The position numbers were made by a program, and so were the translations under genes. A stretch of DNA of 64,000 nucleotides from Comamonas piscis. Lineage in GTDB: Bacteria; Pseudomonadota; Gammaproteobacteria; Burkholderiales; Burkholderiaceae_C. A model generated the notes under the pieces. The model was not told where the DNA came from, searched no databases, and saw nothing but the letters and a program-made list of their open reading frames with translations. This document shows, in pieces, positions 43,286 to 52,190 of this stretch. The stretch's first letter is position 1, and every line of letters starts with the position of its first letter. The stretch spans positions 868,001 through 932,000 of the forward strand of contig NZ_CP058554.1 of the NCBI RefSeq assembly GCF_014109725.1, in the 5' to 3' direction.

Positions 43286-44188
43286 ATGCAGATGGATCTG
43301 CCCATAGCCCAGGTGCGCCACTTTCTGCTGGTGGCCGAACACGGCGGCTTTCATGCCGCGGCCGACAAGGCATTTCGCAGCCAGCCGGCCATCAGCAAAT
43401 CGATCCAGGCATTGGAAGAGCGCCTGGGCGGTGCGCTGCTGGAGCCGGGGCGGCGCTCGCTGCTCACGCCGCTGGGCCGCCAGTGCCTGCCTTTTCTGCG
43501 CGAGCTGGTGCTGCACCATGACCGCACGGCCAGCACCGTGTCCGCCTTTGTGCGCAAGGACCGGGGCACGCTGACCGTGGCGGCCATTGCGGCGGTGGCC
43601 GGCAACTGGTTGCCCCAGCTGGTGCAGGGCTACCAGCAGGACCATCCCGGCGTGGCGGTGCGCCTGCTGGACGACAACTCGCGCAATATCGAGCGCATGG
43701 TGCTCGATGGCGAGGTCGATTTTGGCATTGGCAGCATGGTGTCGGGCACGGCGGAAATCATGGTCGAGCCCTTGGTTGATGACCCATTCGGCCTGGTCTG
43801 CAGCCGCAGCCACTCGCTGGCGGCACGCAAGCGCCTGCGCTGGGAGGCGTTGCAAGGTCTGCCCTTGCTGGGCACCACCGCCCACCACCAATTGGCGCAG
43901 TGGCCAGAGCAGGCGCGCTGGTTGCAGCAGCCGGTGATGCAGGTGAGCACCATGCTGACCATGCTGGCGCTGTTGGAGGCCAACGTGGGGGTGACGGTGC
44001 TGGCTCGGTTGGGCGTGCCTGCCATGCTGGCAGATCGCCTGGCCTTTGTGCCCTTGGTGGGGCCCCAGCGCATGCGCCAGCTGGGCATTGTGCGGCTGGC
44101 AGGGCATTCGCTGAGCCCCGCCGCGCAGGATATGCGCGAGCGCCTGCTGCGCCATGCGCAGGCACAGCAGGCTGAACCCCGCCGTTGA
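43286..44188 (+). CDS. LysR-family transcriptional regulator
   Basis: A 300-residue regulator. The N-terminal winged helix has FLLVAEHGGFHAAADKAFRSQPAISKSIQALEERLG, the standard LysR recognition helix, followed by the linker LEPGRRSLLTPLG. The effector domain has LTVAAIAAVAGNWLPQLV and a second-lobe part ending with VTVLARLGVPAML. It is divergent from the hydrolase-Bug pair and most likely controls it with the inducer being the imported or hydrolysed compound. The ATG has AAGGAA upstream. Confidence 0.93.
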   Translation: MQMDLPIAQVRHFLLVAEHGGFHAAADKAFRSQPAISKSIQALEERLGGALLEPGRRSLLTPLGRQCLPFLRELVLHHDRTASTVSAFVRKDRGTLTVAAIAAVAGNWLPQLVQGYQQDHPGVAVRLLDDNSRNIERMVLDGEVDFGIGSMVSGTAEIMVEPLVDDPFGLVCSRSHSLAARKRLRWEALQGLPLLGTTAHHQLAQWPEQARWLQQPVMQVSTMLTMLALLEANVGVTVLARLGVPAMLADRLAFVPLVGPQRMRQLGIVRLAGHSLSPAAQDMRERLLRHAQAQQAEPRR

Positions 44189-44302
44189 GTGTGGAGGGTT
44201 AGCGCGTCCCCCGCCTGAATCGCCTGAGCGGCGCCAGAGTGACTGTGCACCGCAGCCTTGCCCGGCACAATGGCGCGCTGCCCCGATTTCGCCCTGCCGC
44301 CC

Positions 44303-45511
44303 ATGTCCCTTTTTCCGCCCCATGCCTTTGCCCCCGGCCAGGTGCTGACCACCTGCAAGCTGGGCCTGGGGCAGATGCTGTCCTGGGGCTCGGCCTTCTA
44401 CCTTCCCGCCATCCTGGCCGGTGCGATGGGCGAAAGCCTGGGCATCCCGCCATCGCGCATCTTTGCCGCGTTCTCGCTGGCCTTGCTGATGATGGCGCTC
44501 ACCGGGCCGGTGGCCGGGCGCTTAATAGACCGCTGGGGCGGGCGCCCGCTGCTGATGGCCACCAACCTGCTGTTTGCGCTGGGGCTGGTGCTGCTGTCGC
44601 AGGTGCAGACCCAGGGCCAGCTGTTTGCGGTCTGGTGGCTGCTGGGGCTGGCGATGGGGGCAGGGCTGTATGAGGCGGCCTTTGCGACGTCCGTGCGGCT
44701 CTATGGCAAGGCGGCGCGGGGCAGCATTGTCGGCATCACCTTGTTTGGCGGCTTTGCCAGCACCTTGAGCTGGCCGCTCACCACCTGGCTGCTGCACAGC
44801 TGGGGCTGGCGCGAGGCCTGCCTGGTCTGGGCGGCGGTGCAGCTGCTGGTATTGCTGCCGCTGCATGCCAGCTTGCCCCATGCGCCAGCGCGGCCGTTGC
44901 TTGATGCTGCAGCCATCGCACCGGGCTTGCCTGCAGCAACCGCAGCACCCGCCGTATCCTTGCGCGGCCAGTGGCTGAGCCTTGTCTTGCTGGCGCTGAC
45001 GTTTGCGGCGGTCTGGTTTATCGGCACCTCGATGATGTCGCACCTGCCGCGTCTGCTGATGCTCAGCGGTGCCACGGCCACCGCGGCGGTGGCTGCAGCG
45101 GCGCTGGTGGGGCCCGCCCAGGTAGCGAGCCGTATTGCCGACTATGCCTTTTTGCGCCATGCCCACCCGCTGTGGTCGGCACGGATTGCAGTGATGGCCT
45201 ATCCGTTGGCGGCCTTGTTGTTGGCGCTATTAGGTGCTTCGGGCGGCTGGGCTTATGCGCTGGCCTTTGGTTTGGGCAACGGCATCATGACGGTGGTGAT
45301 TGGCACCTTGCCGCTGGCCATGTTTGGCGCGCAAGGCTATGGCCAGCGCCAGGGGCTGCTGATGGTGCCCGCCCGCATGACCCAGGCCAGCGCCCCTTTT
45401 CTGTTCGGCCTGGCGCTGGAGCAGTGGCAACTGGGGGCGCTGTGGGTGCTGGTGCTGGCAGCCTCCATCGCTGGGACGGCGCTGTGGTGCCTTCGCGCCA
45501 AATCCGCCTGA
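44303..45511 (+). CDS. Major facilitator superfamily transporter
   Basis: A 402-residue permease with 12 predicted helices. GQMLSWGSAFYLPAILAG is helix 1 and GPVAGRLIDRWGGRPLL is the motif A loop. An Ala/Pro-rich cytoplasmic linker lies between the halves (about residues 195-225), and the second half begins LVLLALTFAAVWFIGTSMM. Substrate not predictable. It follows the lysR gene on the same strand with 114 bp between, so it may belong to the same regulon. The start MSLFPPHAF is preferred to the upstream ATG at 44258. Confidence 0.85.
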   Translation: MSLFPPHAFAPGQVLTTCKLGLGQMLSWGSAFYLPAILAGAMGESLGIPPSRIFAAFSLALLMMALTGPVAGRLIDRWGGRPLLMATNLLFALGLVLLSQVQTQGQLFAVWWLLGLAMGAGLYEAAFATSVRLYGKAARGSIVGITLFGGFASTLSWPLTTWLLHSWGWREACLVWAAVQLLVLLPLHASLPHAPARPLLDAAAIAPGLPAATAAPAVSLRGQWLSLVLLALTFAAVWFIGTSMMSHLPRLLMLSGATATAAVAAAALVGPAQVASRIADYAFLRHAHPLWSARIAVMAYPLAALLLALLGASGGWAYALAFGLGNGIMTVVIGTLPLAMFGAQGYGQRQGLLMVPARMTQASAPFLFGLALEQWQLGALWVLVLAASIAGTALWCLRAKSA

Positions 45512-45712
45512 CTGGTAAGCAGCGGTAAGGCTGCCAAATTCCCCTGATTTCATAGCGCAAAACGCCCAACCATCAAGGCTCGGCGGTGGATCTGCGACGC
45601 CCGTCTTTCGGCAGCTTCATGCTCGCCATTCCGCGTCTTAGGCCGACCTTCAGCCGATCTCCTAGGGTTTCCCCTCTGCATTGCCCCCATGGGGTGGTCG
45701 CTACACTGACGG

Positions 45713-45749
45713 TGTTTCATGAATTAATCAATGTTTCTTAGGTGAAACA
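45713..45749. promoter_or_regulatory. TGTTTC/GAAACA palindrome at the head of the catabolic block
   Basis: TGTTTC (45732-45737) and GAAACA (45744-45749) form a perfect 6-6-6 inverted repeat, and another TGTTTCA copy lies at 45713-45719, inside a GTTTCATGAA run. The sites sit directly before the first SDR gene. The only regulator in the block is IclR-type, and such proteins bind short palindromes near their target promoters, so this is the likely operator. The in-frame GTG at 45742 would lie inside it, which argues for a later start. Confidence 0.55.
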
Positions 45750-45759
45750 AACACTGACT

Positions 45760-46530
45760 ATGACACCCATGCCGCAGATTGGCCAGTTGCAAGGCCGCCG
45801 TATTTTGGTCACCGGTGCCGCGCGCGGTCTGGGCTTTGCGTTTGCCCAGGCCTTGTGCGAGCACGGCGCCCAGGTGGCCCTGGCCGATCTGCGTGAGGAC
45901 CTGCTGACGCAATCGGTGGCGGCACTGCAGGCGCGTGGCTTCAGGGCGGTCGGCATCCGCGTCGATGTGGCCGATCCGGCCTCCGTACAGCATTGTGCCG
46001 ATGAAGCGCTGCGCGCTTTGGGCGGACTCGATGGCTTGGTCAACAATGCGGCGGTCACCGATTCCGGTGGCAAGGGCATGGACGACATCGAACTGGCCAA
46101 GTGGGACCAGGTCATGCAGGTCAATGTGCGTGGCACCTGGCTGATGACCCGCGCTTGCCGCCCGGCACTGCGTGCCAGCGGCCGGGGCGCCGTGGTCCAT
46201 CTGGCATCCGACACTGCCCTTTGGGGCGCGCCCAACCTGATGGCCTATGTGGCCAGCAAGGGCGCCGTGATTGCAATGACGCATGCGATGGCGCGCGAGC
46301 TGGGGGCCGATGGCATCACCGTCAATGCCGTGGCGCCGGGCCTGGTGATGGTCGAGGCCACGCAGTACGTGCCCGAGACGCGCCACCGCCACTACATCGA
46401 TCAGCGCGCGCTGCAGCGCGAGCAAACACCCGAGGACGTCGCCGGCGCCGTGGTCTATGCCATGTCCGAGGGCGCCCGCTTTGTGACGGGCCAGGTACTG
46501 GCCGTCAACGGCGGCTTTGTGATGCATTAA
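45760..46530 (+). CDS. Short-chain dehydrogenase/reductase (canonical)
   Basis: A 256-residue classical SDR. The cofactor site GAARGLG (near residue 20) is followed by VALADLRED, where Asp after the strand favours NAD. NNAAV is intact, and the active site has Ser in HLASDTALWG and the YVASK dyad in LMAYVASKGAV. The family oxidises or reduces hydroxyl/keto groups. It is the first gene of the catabolic block and 18 bp from the cupin gene. I chose ATG 45760; ATG 45769 and GTG 45742 are alternatives, and none has a strong ribosome-binding site at ideal distance. Confidence 0.9.
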   Translation: MTPMPQIGQLQGRRILVTGAARGLGFAFAQALCEHGAQVALADLREDLLTQSVAALQARGFRAVGIRVDVADPASVQHCADEALRALGGLDGLVNNAAVTDSGGKGMDDIELAKWDQVMQVNVRGTWLMTRACRPALRASGRGAVVHLASDTALWGAPNLMAYVASKGAVIAMTHAMARELGADGITVNAVAPGLVMVEATQYVPETRHRHYIDQRALQREQTPEDVAGAVVYAMSEGARFVTGQVLAVNGGFVMH

Positions 46531-46548
46531 CCGCAAGGAGTAAACCCA

Positions 46549-47085
46549 ATGAGCGAACCACAGAACCCCACCTCCAACCCCAGCTGGGAACGCCCCGAAG
46601 GCGCCAGCCTGCAGGACTGGATGGAGACGCGCATCGCGCGCTTTTCCACCCGCAAATATGACTTCGATGCACTGAAGTTCCAGGCCGACTTCGACCCCAA
46701 ATACCGCCGTGGCCAGATGCGCTACATCGGCACCGGCGGCACCGGCGTGGCAGCCGACAGCAACACCATCCCCTCCGAGCATTTCACCTTCTCGACAATG
46801 GTGATCCCTGCTGGCAATGAAGGCCCGCCCCATCTGCATGTCGATGTGGAAGAGGTGTTCTTTCTGATGCGCGGCAAGCTCAAGGTGGTGCTGACCACGC
46901 CCGAGGGCGAGCGCTACGAGACAGTGATGACGGATCGCGATGTGATCTCGGTGCCGCCCGGCGTCTACCGCGAAGAAATCAATATCGGCGACGAAGATGC
47001 GCTGATGTGCGTGATGCTCGGCGCGCAAAAGCCGGTCCGCCCGACCTACCCGGCGGACCATCCGCTGGCCCAGATCAAGCGCTGA
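46549..47085 (+). CDS. Cupin-domain protein
   Basis: A 178-residue single cupin. The first cupin motif is PPHLHVDVEEVFFLMRGKL: two His of the metal triad and a Glu. The second motif region is DVISVPPGVYREEIN, where the usual final His is not obvious, so the metal site may be altered. Cupins of this kind serve as dioxygenases, isomerases or decarboxylase partners in catabolic clusters. It has a good AAGGAG site 6 bases upstream. The role in this pathway is unknown. Confidence 0.87.
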   Translation: MSEPQNPTSNPSWERPEGASLQDWMETRIARFSTRKYDFDALKFQADFDPKYRRGQMRYIGTGGTGVAADSNTIPSEHFTFSTMVIPAGNEGPPHLHVDVEEVFFLMRGKLKVVLTTPEGERYETVMTDRDVISVPPGVYREEINIGDEDALMCVMLGAQKPVRPTYPADHPLAQIKR

Positions 47086-47103
47086 TTGCTGCAGGCCCGA
47101 GCG

Positions 47104-48000
47104 ATGACCACCGAAGCCACCCCCCTCTGGAGCGATGCGTTGTTGCGCAAGCAGCAGCAGCTGGAAGCGCAATTTGCGCAGCGCCTGCTGGCGCTGCCCG
47201 ATGGCGGCCAGATGGCCCTGCGGGAGCGCCCCGCAACCGGCAGCTCGGCACTGACCGTCGTGCTGCTGCATGGCATCAGCTCGTCGGCGGCGTCCTGGCT
47301 GGATGTGGCGCTGGCCTTGCCCCGGGACTGGCGCGTGCTGGCCTGGGATGCACCGGGCTATGGCGCCAGCACGGCCTTGCCGCAGAGCCACCCGCGCGAT
47401 ACCGACTACGCCGCTCGCCTGGCGGCCTGGCTGGCCGCTGACGTGCAGGGCCCGGTGGTGCTGGTGGGCCATTCGCTCGGCGCCCTGATGGCTGCCGCCT
47501 GTGCCGCAGAAGCGGCGCCCCCGCAACTGGCGGGCCTGCTGCTGCTCAGCCCGGCCGGTGGCTATGGCGCGCAGGATGCCGCCGCCCGCGAGAAGGTGCG
47601 CAGCGAGCGCAACGCCGCGCTCGACACGCTGGGCGTGGCGGGCCTGGCCCAGCGCATTGACCAGCGCCTGCTCAGCCCCGGCGCCGATGCACTGGCGCGC
47701 GACTGGGTGCGCTGGAGCACATCGCGCCTGCAGGCCGGCGGCTACCGCCAGGCCGTCAATATGCTGTGCGACAGCGATCTGGGCCGCCATGCGCCCTTGG
47801 CGCTGCCGCTGCGCATCGCCTGTGGGGAGCACGATGTGGTCACCCCGCCGGCGGCCTGCCGCCGCTGGGCCGAGGCCTGGCAACGGCCTTTTGCCAGCAT
47901 CGCCGATGCCGGCCATGCCAGCCCGGTGGAAAACGCCAGCGCCGTCACCGAATGGATCGAAGATAGCGTCTCTGACTTTGAACCAGGACTAACGCAATGA
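47104..48000 (+). CDS. Alpha/beta hydrolase of the meta-cleavage hydrolase type
   Basis: A 298-residue hydrolase with oxyanion stretch VVLLHGISSSAASW, the strand VLAWDAPGYGAS typical of C-C bond hydrolases and esterases, and the nucleophile elbow GHSLGA (Ser 124). Asp lies in CGEHDVVTPP and the catalytic His in DAGHASPVE. Beside a dioxygenase of the extradiol type it may cleave a ring-fission product, but ester or lactone hydrolysis is equally possible. Its stop overlaps the IclR start (ATGA). Confidence 0.88.
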   Translation: MTTEATPLWSDALLRKQQQLEAQFAQRLLALPDGGQMALRERPATGSSALTVVLLHGISSSAASWLDVALALPRDWRVLAWDAPGYGASTALPQSHPRDTDYAARLAAWLAADVQGPVVLVGHSLGALMAAACAAEAAPPQLAGLLLLSPAGGYGAQDAAAREKVRSERNAALDTLGVAGLAQRIDQRLLSPGADALARDWVRWSTSRLQAGGYRQAVNMLCDSDLGRHAPLALPLRIACGEHDVVTPPAACRRWAEAWQRPFASIADAGHASPVENASAVTEWIEDSVSDFEPGLTQ

Positions 48001-48833
48001 CACAGACAAACCCTTCTGAAACCGGCGCTGACAAGTATGTGGTGCCCGCGCTGGAGCGCGGCTTGCGCCTGTTGCAGGAGTTTGGGCGCGACAGCCGCAC
48101 CCTGGGTGCGCCCGAACTGGCGCGCCGCCTGGAGCTGCCCCGCGCCACGGTGTTCCGCATGCTCAACACGCTGGAGGGCATGGGCTTTCTGGAACGCGTC
48201 GATGGCGGCAGCGAATACCGCCTGGGCATGGCCGTGCTGCGCCTGGGCTTCGAATACCTGTCCTCGCTGGAGCTGACCGAGCTCGGCCAGCCGCTGATCG
48301 CCAGGCTCTGCGACGACATCAGCTACCCCTGCAACATCGTGGTGCGCGACAACCGCTCGATCATCTATGTCGCCAAGGTCACGCCCCAGTCGCCACTGGC
48401 CAGCTCGGTGCGTGTGGGCACCCGCCTGCCGGCCCATGGCACGGTGCTGGGCCGTGTGCTGATGGGTGATATGAGCCTGGCCGAGCTGCGCGGACTCTAC
48501 CCGGAAGAGCACCTGGAAGCCTTTACCGCCAACACCCCCAAGACCGTGGTGGACCTGTTCCACCTCGTCGAGGCGGACCGCGCACGTGGCTATGTATTGG
48601 GCGAAGGCTTTTACGAGGCATCGATTTCCACCATCGCCGCGCCGGTGCGCGACCACAGCGGCCGCATCGTTGCAGCGCTGGGCACGACCATCCCGGCGCC
48701 CCATGTCAGCCCTGCCAAGGTCGAGGCGCTGGTTGAGCGCGTACTGGCCACGGCCCAAGAGCTGTCGGGCCTGTTGAACTACCGGCCTCAGGCCCAGCCG
48801 CAGGCGCGGATTCTGCCCATGCCAGGGCATTGA
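47997..48833 (+). CDS. IclR-family transcriptional regulator
   Basis: A 278-residue regulator. The winged helix has LGAPELARRLELPRATVFRMLNTLEGMGFLERV. The effector domain has the usual pattern VGTRLPAHGTVLGRVLMG and GYVLGEGFYEASISTIAAPVRDHSGRIVAALG. It is embedded inside the operon rather than divergent from it, so its expression rises with the pathway it controls. It overlaps the hydrolase gene by four bases. The palindrome at 45732-45749 is the candidate target. Confidence 0.94.
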   Translation: MTQTNPSETGADKYVVPALERGLRLLQEFGRDSRTLGAPELARRLELPRATVFRMLNTLEGMGFLERVDGGSEYRLGMAVLRLGFEYLSSLELTELGQPLIARLCDDISYPCNIVVRDNRSIIYVAKVTPQSPLASSVRVGTRLPAHGTVLGRVLMGDMSLAELRGLYPEEHLEAFTANTPKTVVDLFHLVEADRARGYVLGEGFYEASISTIAAPVRDHSGRIVAALGTTIPAPHVSPAKVEALVERVLATAQELSGLLNYRPQAQPQARILPMPGH

Positions 48834-48847
48834 AGAAAGTTTTTCCC

Positions 48848-49657
48848 ATGGATGTTTTCCAGATCAAGGATGCGGTGGCCGTGGTCACCGGCGGTTCGTC
48901 AGGCATTGGCCTGGCGACGGTCGAGATGCTGCTGGAGCAGGGCGCTGCCGTGGCCTTTTGCGGCCGCAATGCCGAGCGCCTGCAGGCCGCCCAAGCGCAG
49001 CTGCGCGAGCGCCATCCGCAGGCCCGGCTGCTGGCCGCCGTCTGCGATGTGCTGCATGCACCGGACGTGCAGCGCTTCGCCGCCGAGGTGCAGCAAACGC
49101 TGGGCGTCGCCAGCATCCTGATCAACAACGCGGGCCAGGGCCGGGTGTCGACCTTTGCCGACACCACGGACGAGGCCTGGAGCCAGGAGCTGAACCTGAA
49201 GTTCTTCTCCGTTATCCACCCCACGCGGGCCTTCCTGCCCCAGCTGCAGCAGCATGCCGCGCAGGGGCGCGATGCGGCCATCGTTTGCGTCAACTCGCTG
49301 CTGGCATCCCAGCCCGAGCCGCACATGGTTGCCACCTCGGCGGCACGCGCCGGCCTCAAGAACCTGGTGCGTTCCATGGCCACCGAATTTGCTCCCCAAG
49401 GCCTGCGCGTCAACGGCATCCTGGTCGGCCTGATCGAGTCGGGCCAATGGCGCCGCCGCTTCGAGGCGCGCGAAGACGCCGCGCAGGACTGGGCCACCTG
49501 GACCGGCGCGCTGGCCCAGAAGAAATCCATTCCGCTGGCACGCCTGGGCCTGCCCCGAGAAGCCGCACAGGCCATCACTTTTCTAGCCAGTCCCCTGTCG
49601 TCGTACACGACGGGCAGCCATATCGATGTTTCCGGAGGTCTCTCGCGTCATGCCTAA
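48848..49657 (+). CDS. Short-chain dehydrogenase-like protein with altered catalytic residues
   Basis: A 269-residue SDR fold protein. The cofactor loop GGSSGIG and NNAGQ are intact. The active site is unusual: after Ser in VNSLLASQ, the position of the catalytic Tyr and Lys (YxxxK) reads TSAAR within MVATSAARAGLKNL, giving Thr and Arg. Some divergent SDR groups with this ATSAARAG pattern are known, and their chemistry is unclear. The C-terminal end FLASPLSSYTTGSHIDVSGG is classical. The TTG at 48830 is rejected for the ATG at 48848. It overlaps the next gene by 8 bases. Confidence 0.88.
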   Translation: MDVFQIKDAVAVVTGGSSGIGLATVEMLLEQGAAVAFCGRNAERLQAAQAQLRERHPQARLLAAVCDVLHAPDVQRFAAEVQQTLGVASILINNAGQGRVSTFADTTDEAWSQELNLKFFSVIHPTRAFLPQLQQHAAQGRDAAIVCVNSLLASQPEPHMVATSAARAGLKNLVRSMATEFAPQGLRVNGILVGLIESGQWRRRFEAREDAAQDWATWTGALAQKKSIPLARLGLPREAAQAITFLASPLSSYTTGSHIDVSGGLSRHA

Positions 49658-51341
49658 TACCGCACAAATCACCGTCGGCGCTGCCGTTGCCGAATTTCTC
49701 GAACACTGCGGCGTGCAGGCCGCATTCGGGGTGATTTCCATCCACAACATGCCGATCCTGGATGCGATGTTCGCCCGCGGCAAGCTGCGCTTTGTGATGG
49801 CCCGTGGCGAGGCCGGTGCCGGCAACATGGCCGATGCCTGTGCCCGTTCCACCTCCAGCCTGGGGGTCTGCATCACCAGCACCGGCCCGGCAGCGGGCAA
49901 TATCGCCGGCAGCCTGGTGGAGGCCTATACGGCCGGCACGCCGCTGCTGCACATCACCGGGCAGATTGAGACCCAGTACCTCGACCAGAAGCTGTCCTAT
50001 ATCCACGAGGCACCAGACCAGCTCACGATGCTGGGGGCGGTGTCCAAGGCTGCGTTTCGCGTGCGCAGCGCCGAGACCTGCCTGTCCACCTTGAAGGCGG
50101 CGGTGCAGGCGGCGATGACGGCCCCCACCGGGCCGGTCAGCGTCGAGATTCCGATCGACATCCAGCAAAGCCTGATCGACATGCCGGCCGACTGGTCGCC
50201 ACTGCCGGTGGCGGTGCTGGCCCCCAATGCGGCAGCGTTGGACGCCTTGGCCGACACACTGGCCCAGGCCCGCCGCCCACTGCTGTGGCTGGGCGGCGGC
50301 GCACGCCATGCAGTGGCGGCCGTGCAGCGCCTCAAGGCCCTGGGCTTTGGCATTGTCAGCACCGGCCAGGGGCGCGGCATTGTGCCCGAGGACGATCCCG
50401 CTTCGCTGGGCGCCTACAACATCCAGAAGCCGGTCGAGGCCTTCTACCAGCGCTGCGACGCCATGCTGGCAGTGGGCACACGCCTGCGCAGCAACGAGAC
50501 GCTGAAGTACGAGCTCAAGCTGCCCCGCCCGCTGCTGCGCATTGATGTGGATGCCGCCCAGCAAGGCCGCTGCTACCGCGATGACGGCTTTGTCTGTGGT
50601 GACTCGGCGCTGGCGCTGAACGGTCTGGCCGACCGGCTGGAGGCGCGCGGCTACCGGGCCGATCCCGAGATGCTGGCCGATCTGCGCCAGGTGCACCAGG
50701 AGGCGGTGGCCACGATGCGCGATGGCCTGGGTCCCTACAGCGCCCTGGTGCAGCAGCTGCAGCAGGTGGTGGGCCGCAACTTCAACTGGGTGCGCGATGT
50801 GACCGTCTCCAACAGCACCTGGGGCAACCGGGAGCTGCGCTTTTTCGCCCCCAATGCCGGCGTGCATGCCACCGGTGGCGGCATCGGCATGGGCATGCCG
50901 ATGGCCATTGGTGCCGCCATCGGCGCGGCCGAAAGCGGCTCGGGTCGCAAAACCTTGGGGCTGGCGGGCGATGGCGGCTTCATCCTCAACCTGGGGGAGC
51001 TGGCGACCTTGGTGCAAGAGTCCTGCGACTGCCTGATCGTGCTGATGAATGACCAACGCTATGGCGTGATCCAGAACATCCAGGATGCCTCCTACGGCGG
51101 CCGCCGCTGCTATGTGGACCTGCACACGCCCGACTATGCGCAGCTCTGTGCCTCGATCCACCTGCCCCATGCCCGGGTGCGCAATCTGGACGAACTGCCC
51201 GCCGTGCTGGACGCGGCCTGGAGCCGCAAGGGGCCCTTCCTGCTGGAGATCGACATGCTGGCCATCGGCAGCTTCAAGACCACGTTCTCCGGCCCGCCGG
51301 TGAACAAGCTGGACCAGATCCCGGCCACCCAGACCCAGTAA
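49650..51341 (+). CDS. Thiamine diphosphate-dependent enzyme (decarboxylase/acetolactate synthase-like)
   Basis: A 563-residue ThDP enzyme. The N-terminal domain has the catalytic Glu 54 in MARGEAGAGNMADACAR, and the central domain follows. The C-terminal domain has the cofactor motif GDGGFILNLGELATLVQ...NDQRYGVI (GDG...N). It resembles acetolactate synthase large subunits and benzoylformate or phenylpyruvate decarboxylases, so it could decarboxylate a 2-oxo acid made by the pathway. The substrate is unknown. No small subunit is nearby, which argues against a biosynthetic synthase. The start overlaps the SDR stop, with GGAGG upstream. Confidence 0.9.
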   Translation: MPNTAQITVGAAVAEFLEHCGVQAAFGVISIHNMPILDAMFARGKLRFVMARGEAGAGNMADACARSTSSLGVCITSTGPAAGNIAGSLVEAYTAGTPLLHITGQIETQYLDQKLSYIHEAPDQLTMLGAVSKAAFRVRSAETCLSTLKAAVQAAMTAPTGPVSVEIPIDIQQSLIDMPADWSPLPVAVLAPNAAALDALADTLAQARRPLLWLGGGARHAVAAVQRLKALGFGIVSTGQGRGIVPEDDPASLGAYNIQKPVEAFYQRCDAMLAVGTRLRSNETLKYELKLPRPLLRIDVDAAQQGRCYRDDGFVCGDSALALNGLADRLEARGYRADPEMLADLRQVHQEAVATMRDGLGPYSALVQQLQQVVGRNFNWVRDVTVSNSTWGNRELRFFAPNAGVHATGGGIGMGMPMAIGAAIGAAESGSGRKTLGLAGDGGFILNLGELATLVQESCDCLIVLMNDQRYGVIQNIQDASYGGRRCYVDLHTPDYAQLCASIHLPHARVRNLDELPAVLDAAWSRKGPFLLEIDMLAIGSFKTTFSGPPVNKLDQIPATQTQ

Positions 51342-51373
51342 GCCTCCCTCAGAACAAAAAAAGGATTCCCACC

Positions 51374-52171
51374 ATGCAGATTGCACTGATCGGCTGCGGC
51401 GCCATTGGCAGCGCCTTGCTGGAACTGGTCCAGAACGATGCCGGCCTGCAGATCGCCGCCATTGTGGTGCCGGAGGGCAGCCAGGATGCAGCGCGGGCCG
51501 TGGCGCAGCGCCTGGCCCCGGGTGCCCAGGTTGTGCAGACCGTTCCCGCCGCCGGTATCGACCTGGTGGTGGAGGCCGCTGGCCATGCCGCCATCACCCA
51601 GCATGTGCTGCCCGCGCTGCAGCGCGGCCTGCCCTGCATCGTCGCATCGGTGGGCGCCTTGTCGGCGCCTGGCCTGCCCGAACAGCTGGAGGCAGCGGCC
51701 CGCGCCGGCCGCACACAGGTGCAATTGATTGCAGGCGCCATCGGCGGCATTGATGCGCTGGCCGCCGCCCGCATCGGTGGCCTGGACAGCGTGCGCTACA
51801 CCGGCCGCAAGCCACCCCAGGCCTGGAAGGGCACGCCCGCCGAGCAGGGCCGTGATCTGGATAGCCTGGCAGTCGAAACCCTGATCTTCGAAGGCACGGC
51901 GCGCGAAGCAGCGGCACAGTTCCCCAAGAACGCCAATGTCGCTGCCACCGTGTCGCTGGCCGGGCTGGGTCTGGACCGCACCATGGTGCGCCTGATCGCC
52001 GACCCGGCGGTGCGCGAGAACCTGCACCAGGTCGAGGCCGCCGGCGCCTTTGGCAGCTTTGAGCTGACCATGCGCAACCAGCCGCTGACCGCCAACCCCA
52101 AGACCTCGGCCCTGACCGTGTTCAGCGCCGTGCGCGCGCTGCGCGGCCATGTCGCGCCGCTGGTGATCTGA
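51374..52171 (+). CDS. L-aspartate dehydrogenase-like protein (NadX family)
   Basis: A 265-residue NAD(P)-dependent enzyme. The Rossmann motif is GCGAIG (7-12). It has EAAGHAAITQHVLPAL, the VASVGALS strand and the AspDH hallmark FPKNANVAATVSLAG. The family deaminates L-aspartate to iminoaspartate/oxaloacetate, either for NAD synthesis (with NadA/NadC) or in catabolism. There are no nadA or nadC genes here; the neighbours are catabolic, so it more likely acts on aspartate or an analogue formed by the pathway. It begins with a clear AAAAAGGA site upstream. Confidence 0.9.
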   Translation: MQIALIGCGAIGSALLELVQNDAGLQIAAIVVPEGSQDAARAVAQRLAPGAQVVQTVPAAGIDLVVEAAGHAAITQHVLPALQRGLPCIVASVGALSAPGLPEQLEAAARAGRTQVQLIAGAIGGIDALAAARIGGLDSVRYTGRKPPQAWKGTPAEQGRDLDSLAVETLIFEGTAREAAAQFPKNANVAATVSLAGLGLDRTMVRLIADPAVRENLHQVEAAGAFGSFELTMRNQPLTANPKTSALTVFSAVRALRGHVAPLVI

Positions 52172-52190
52172 CCCAAGAAAGAGTTGCCCC

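Noticed and set aside
45724..47916. 730-codon minus-strand open frame opposite the SDR, cupin and hydrolase genes
   Set aside because: Low-complexity His/Gly/Gln/Ala-rich translation, no start context, and three convincing genes on the + strand.
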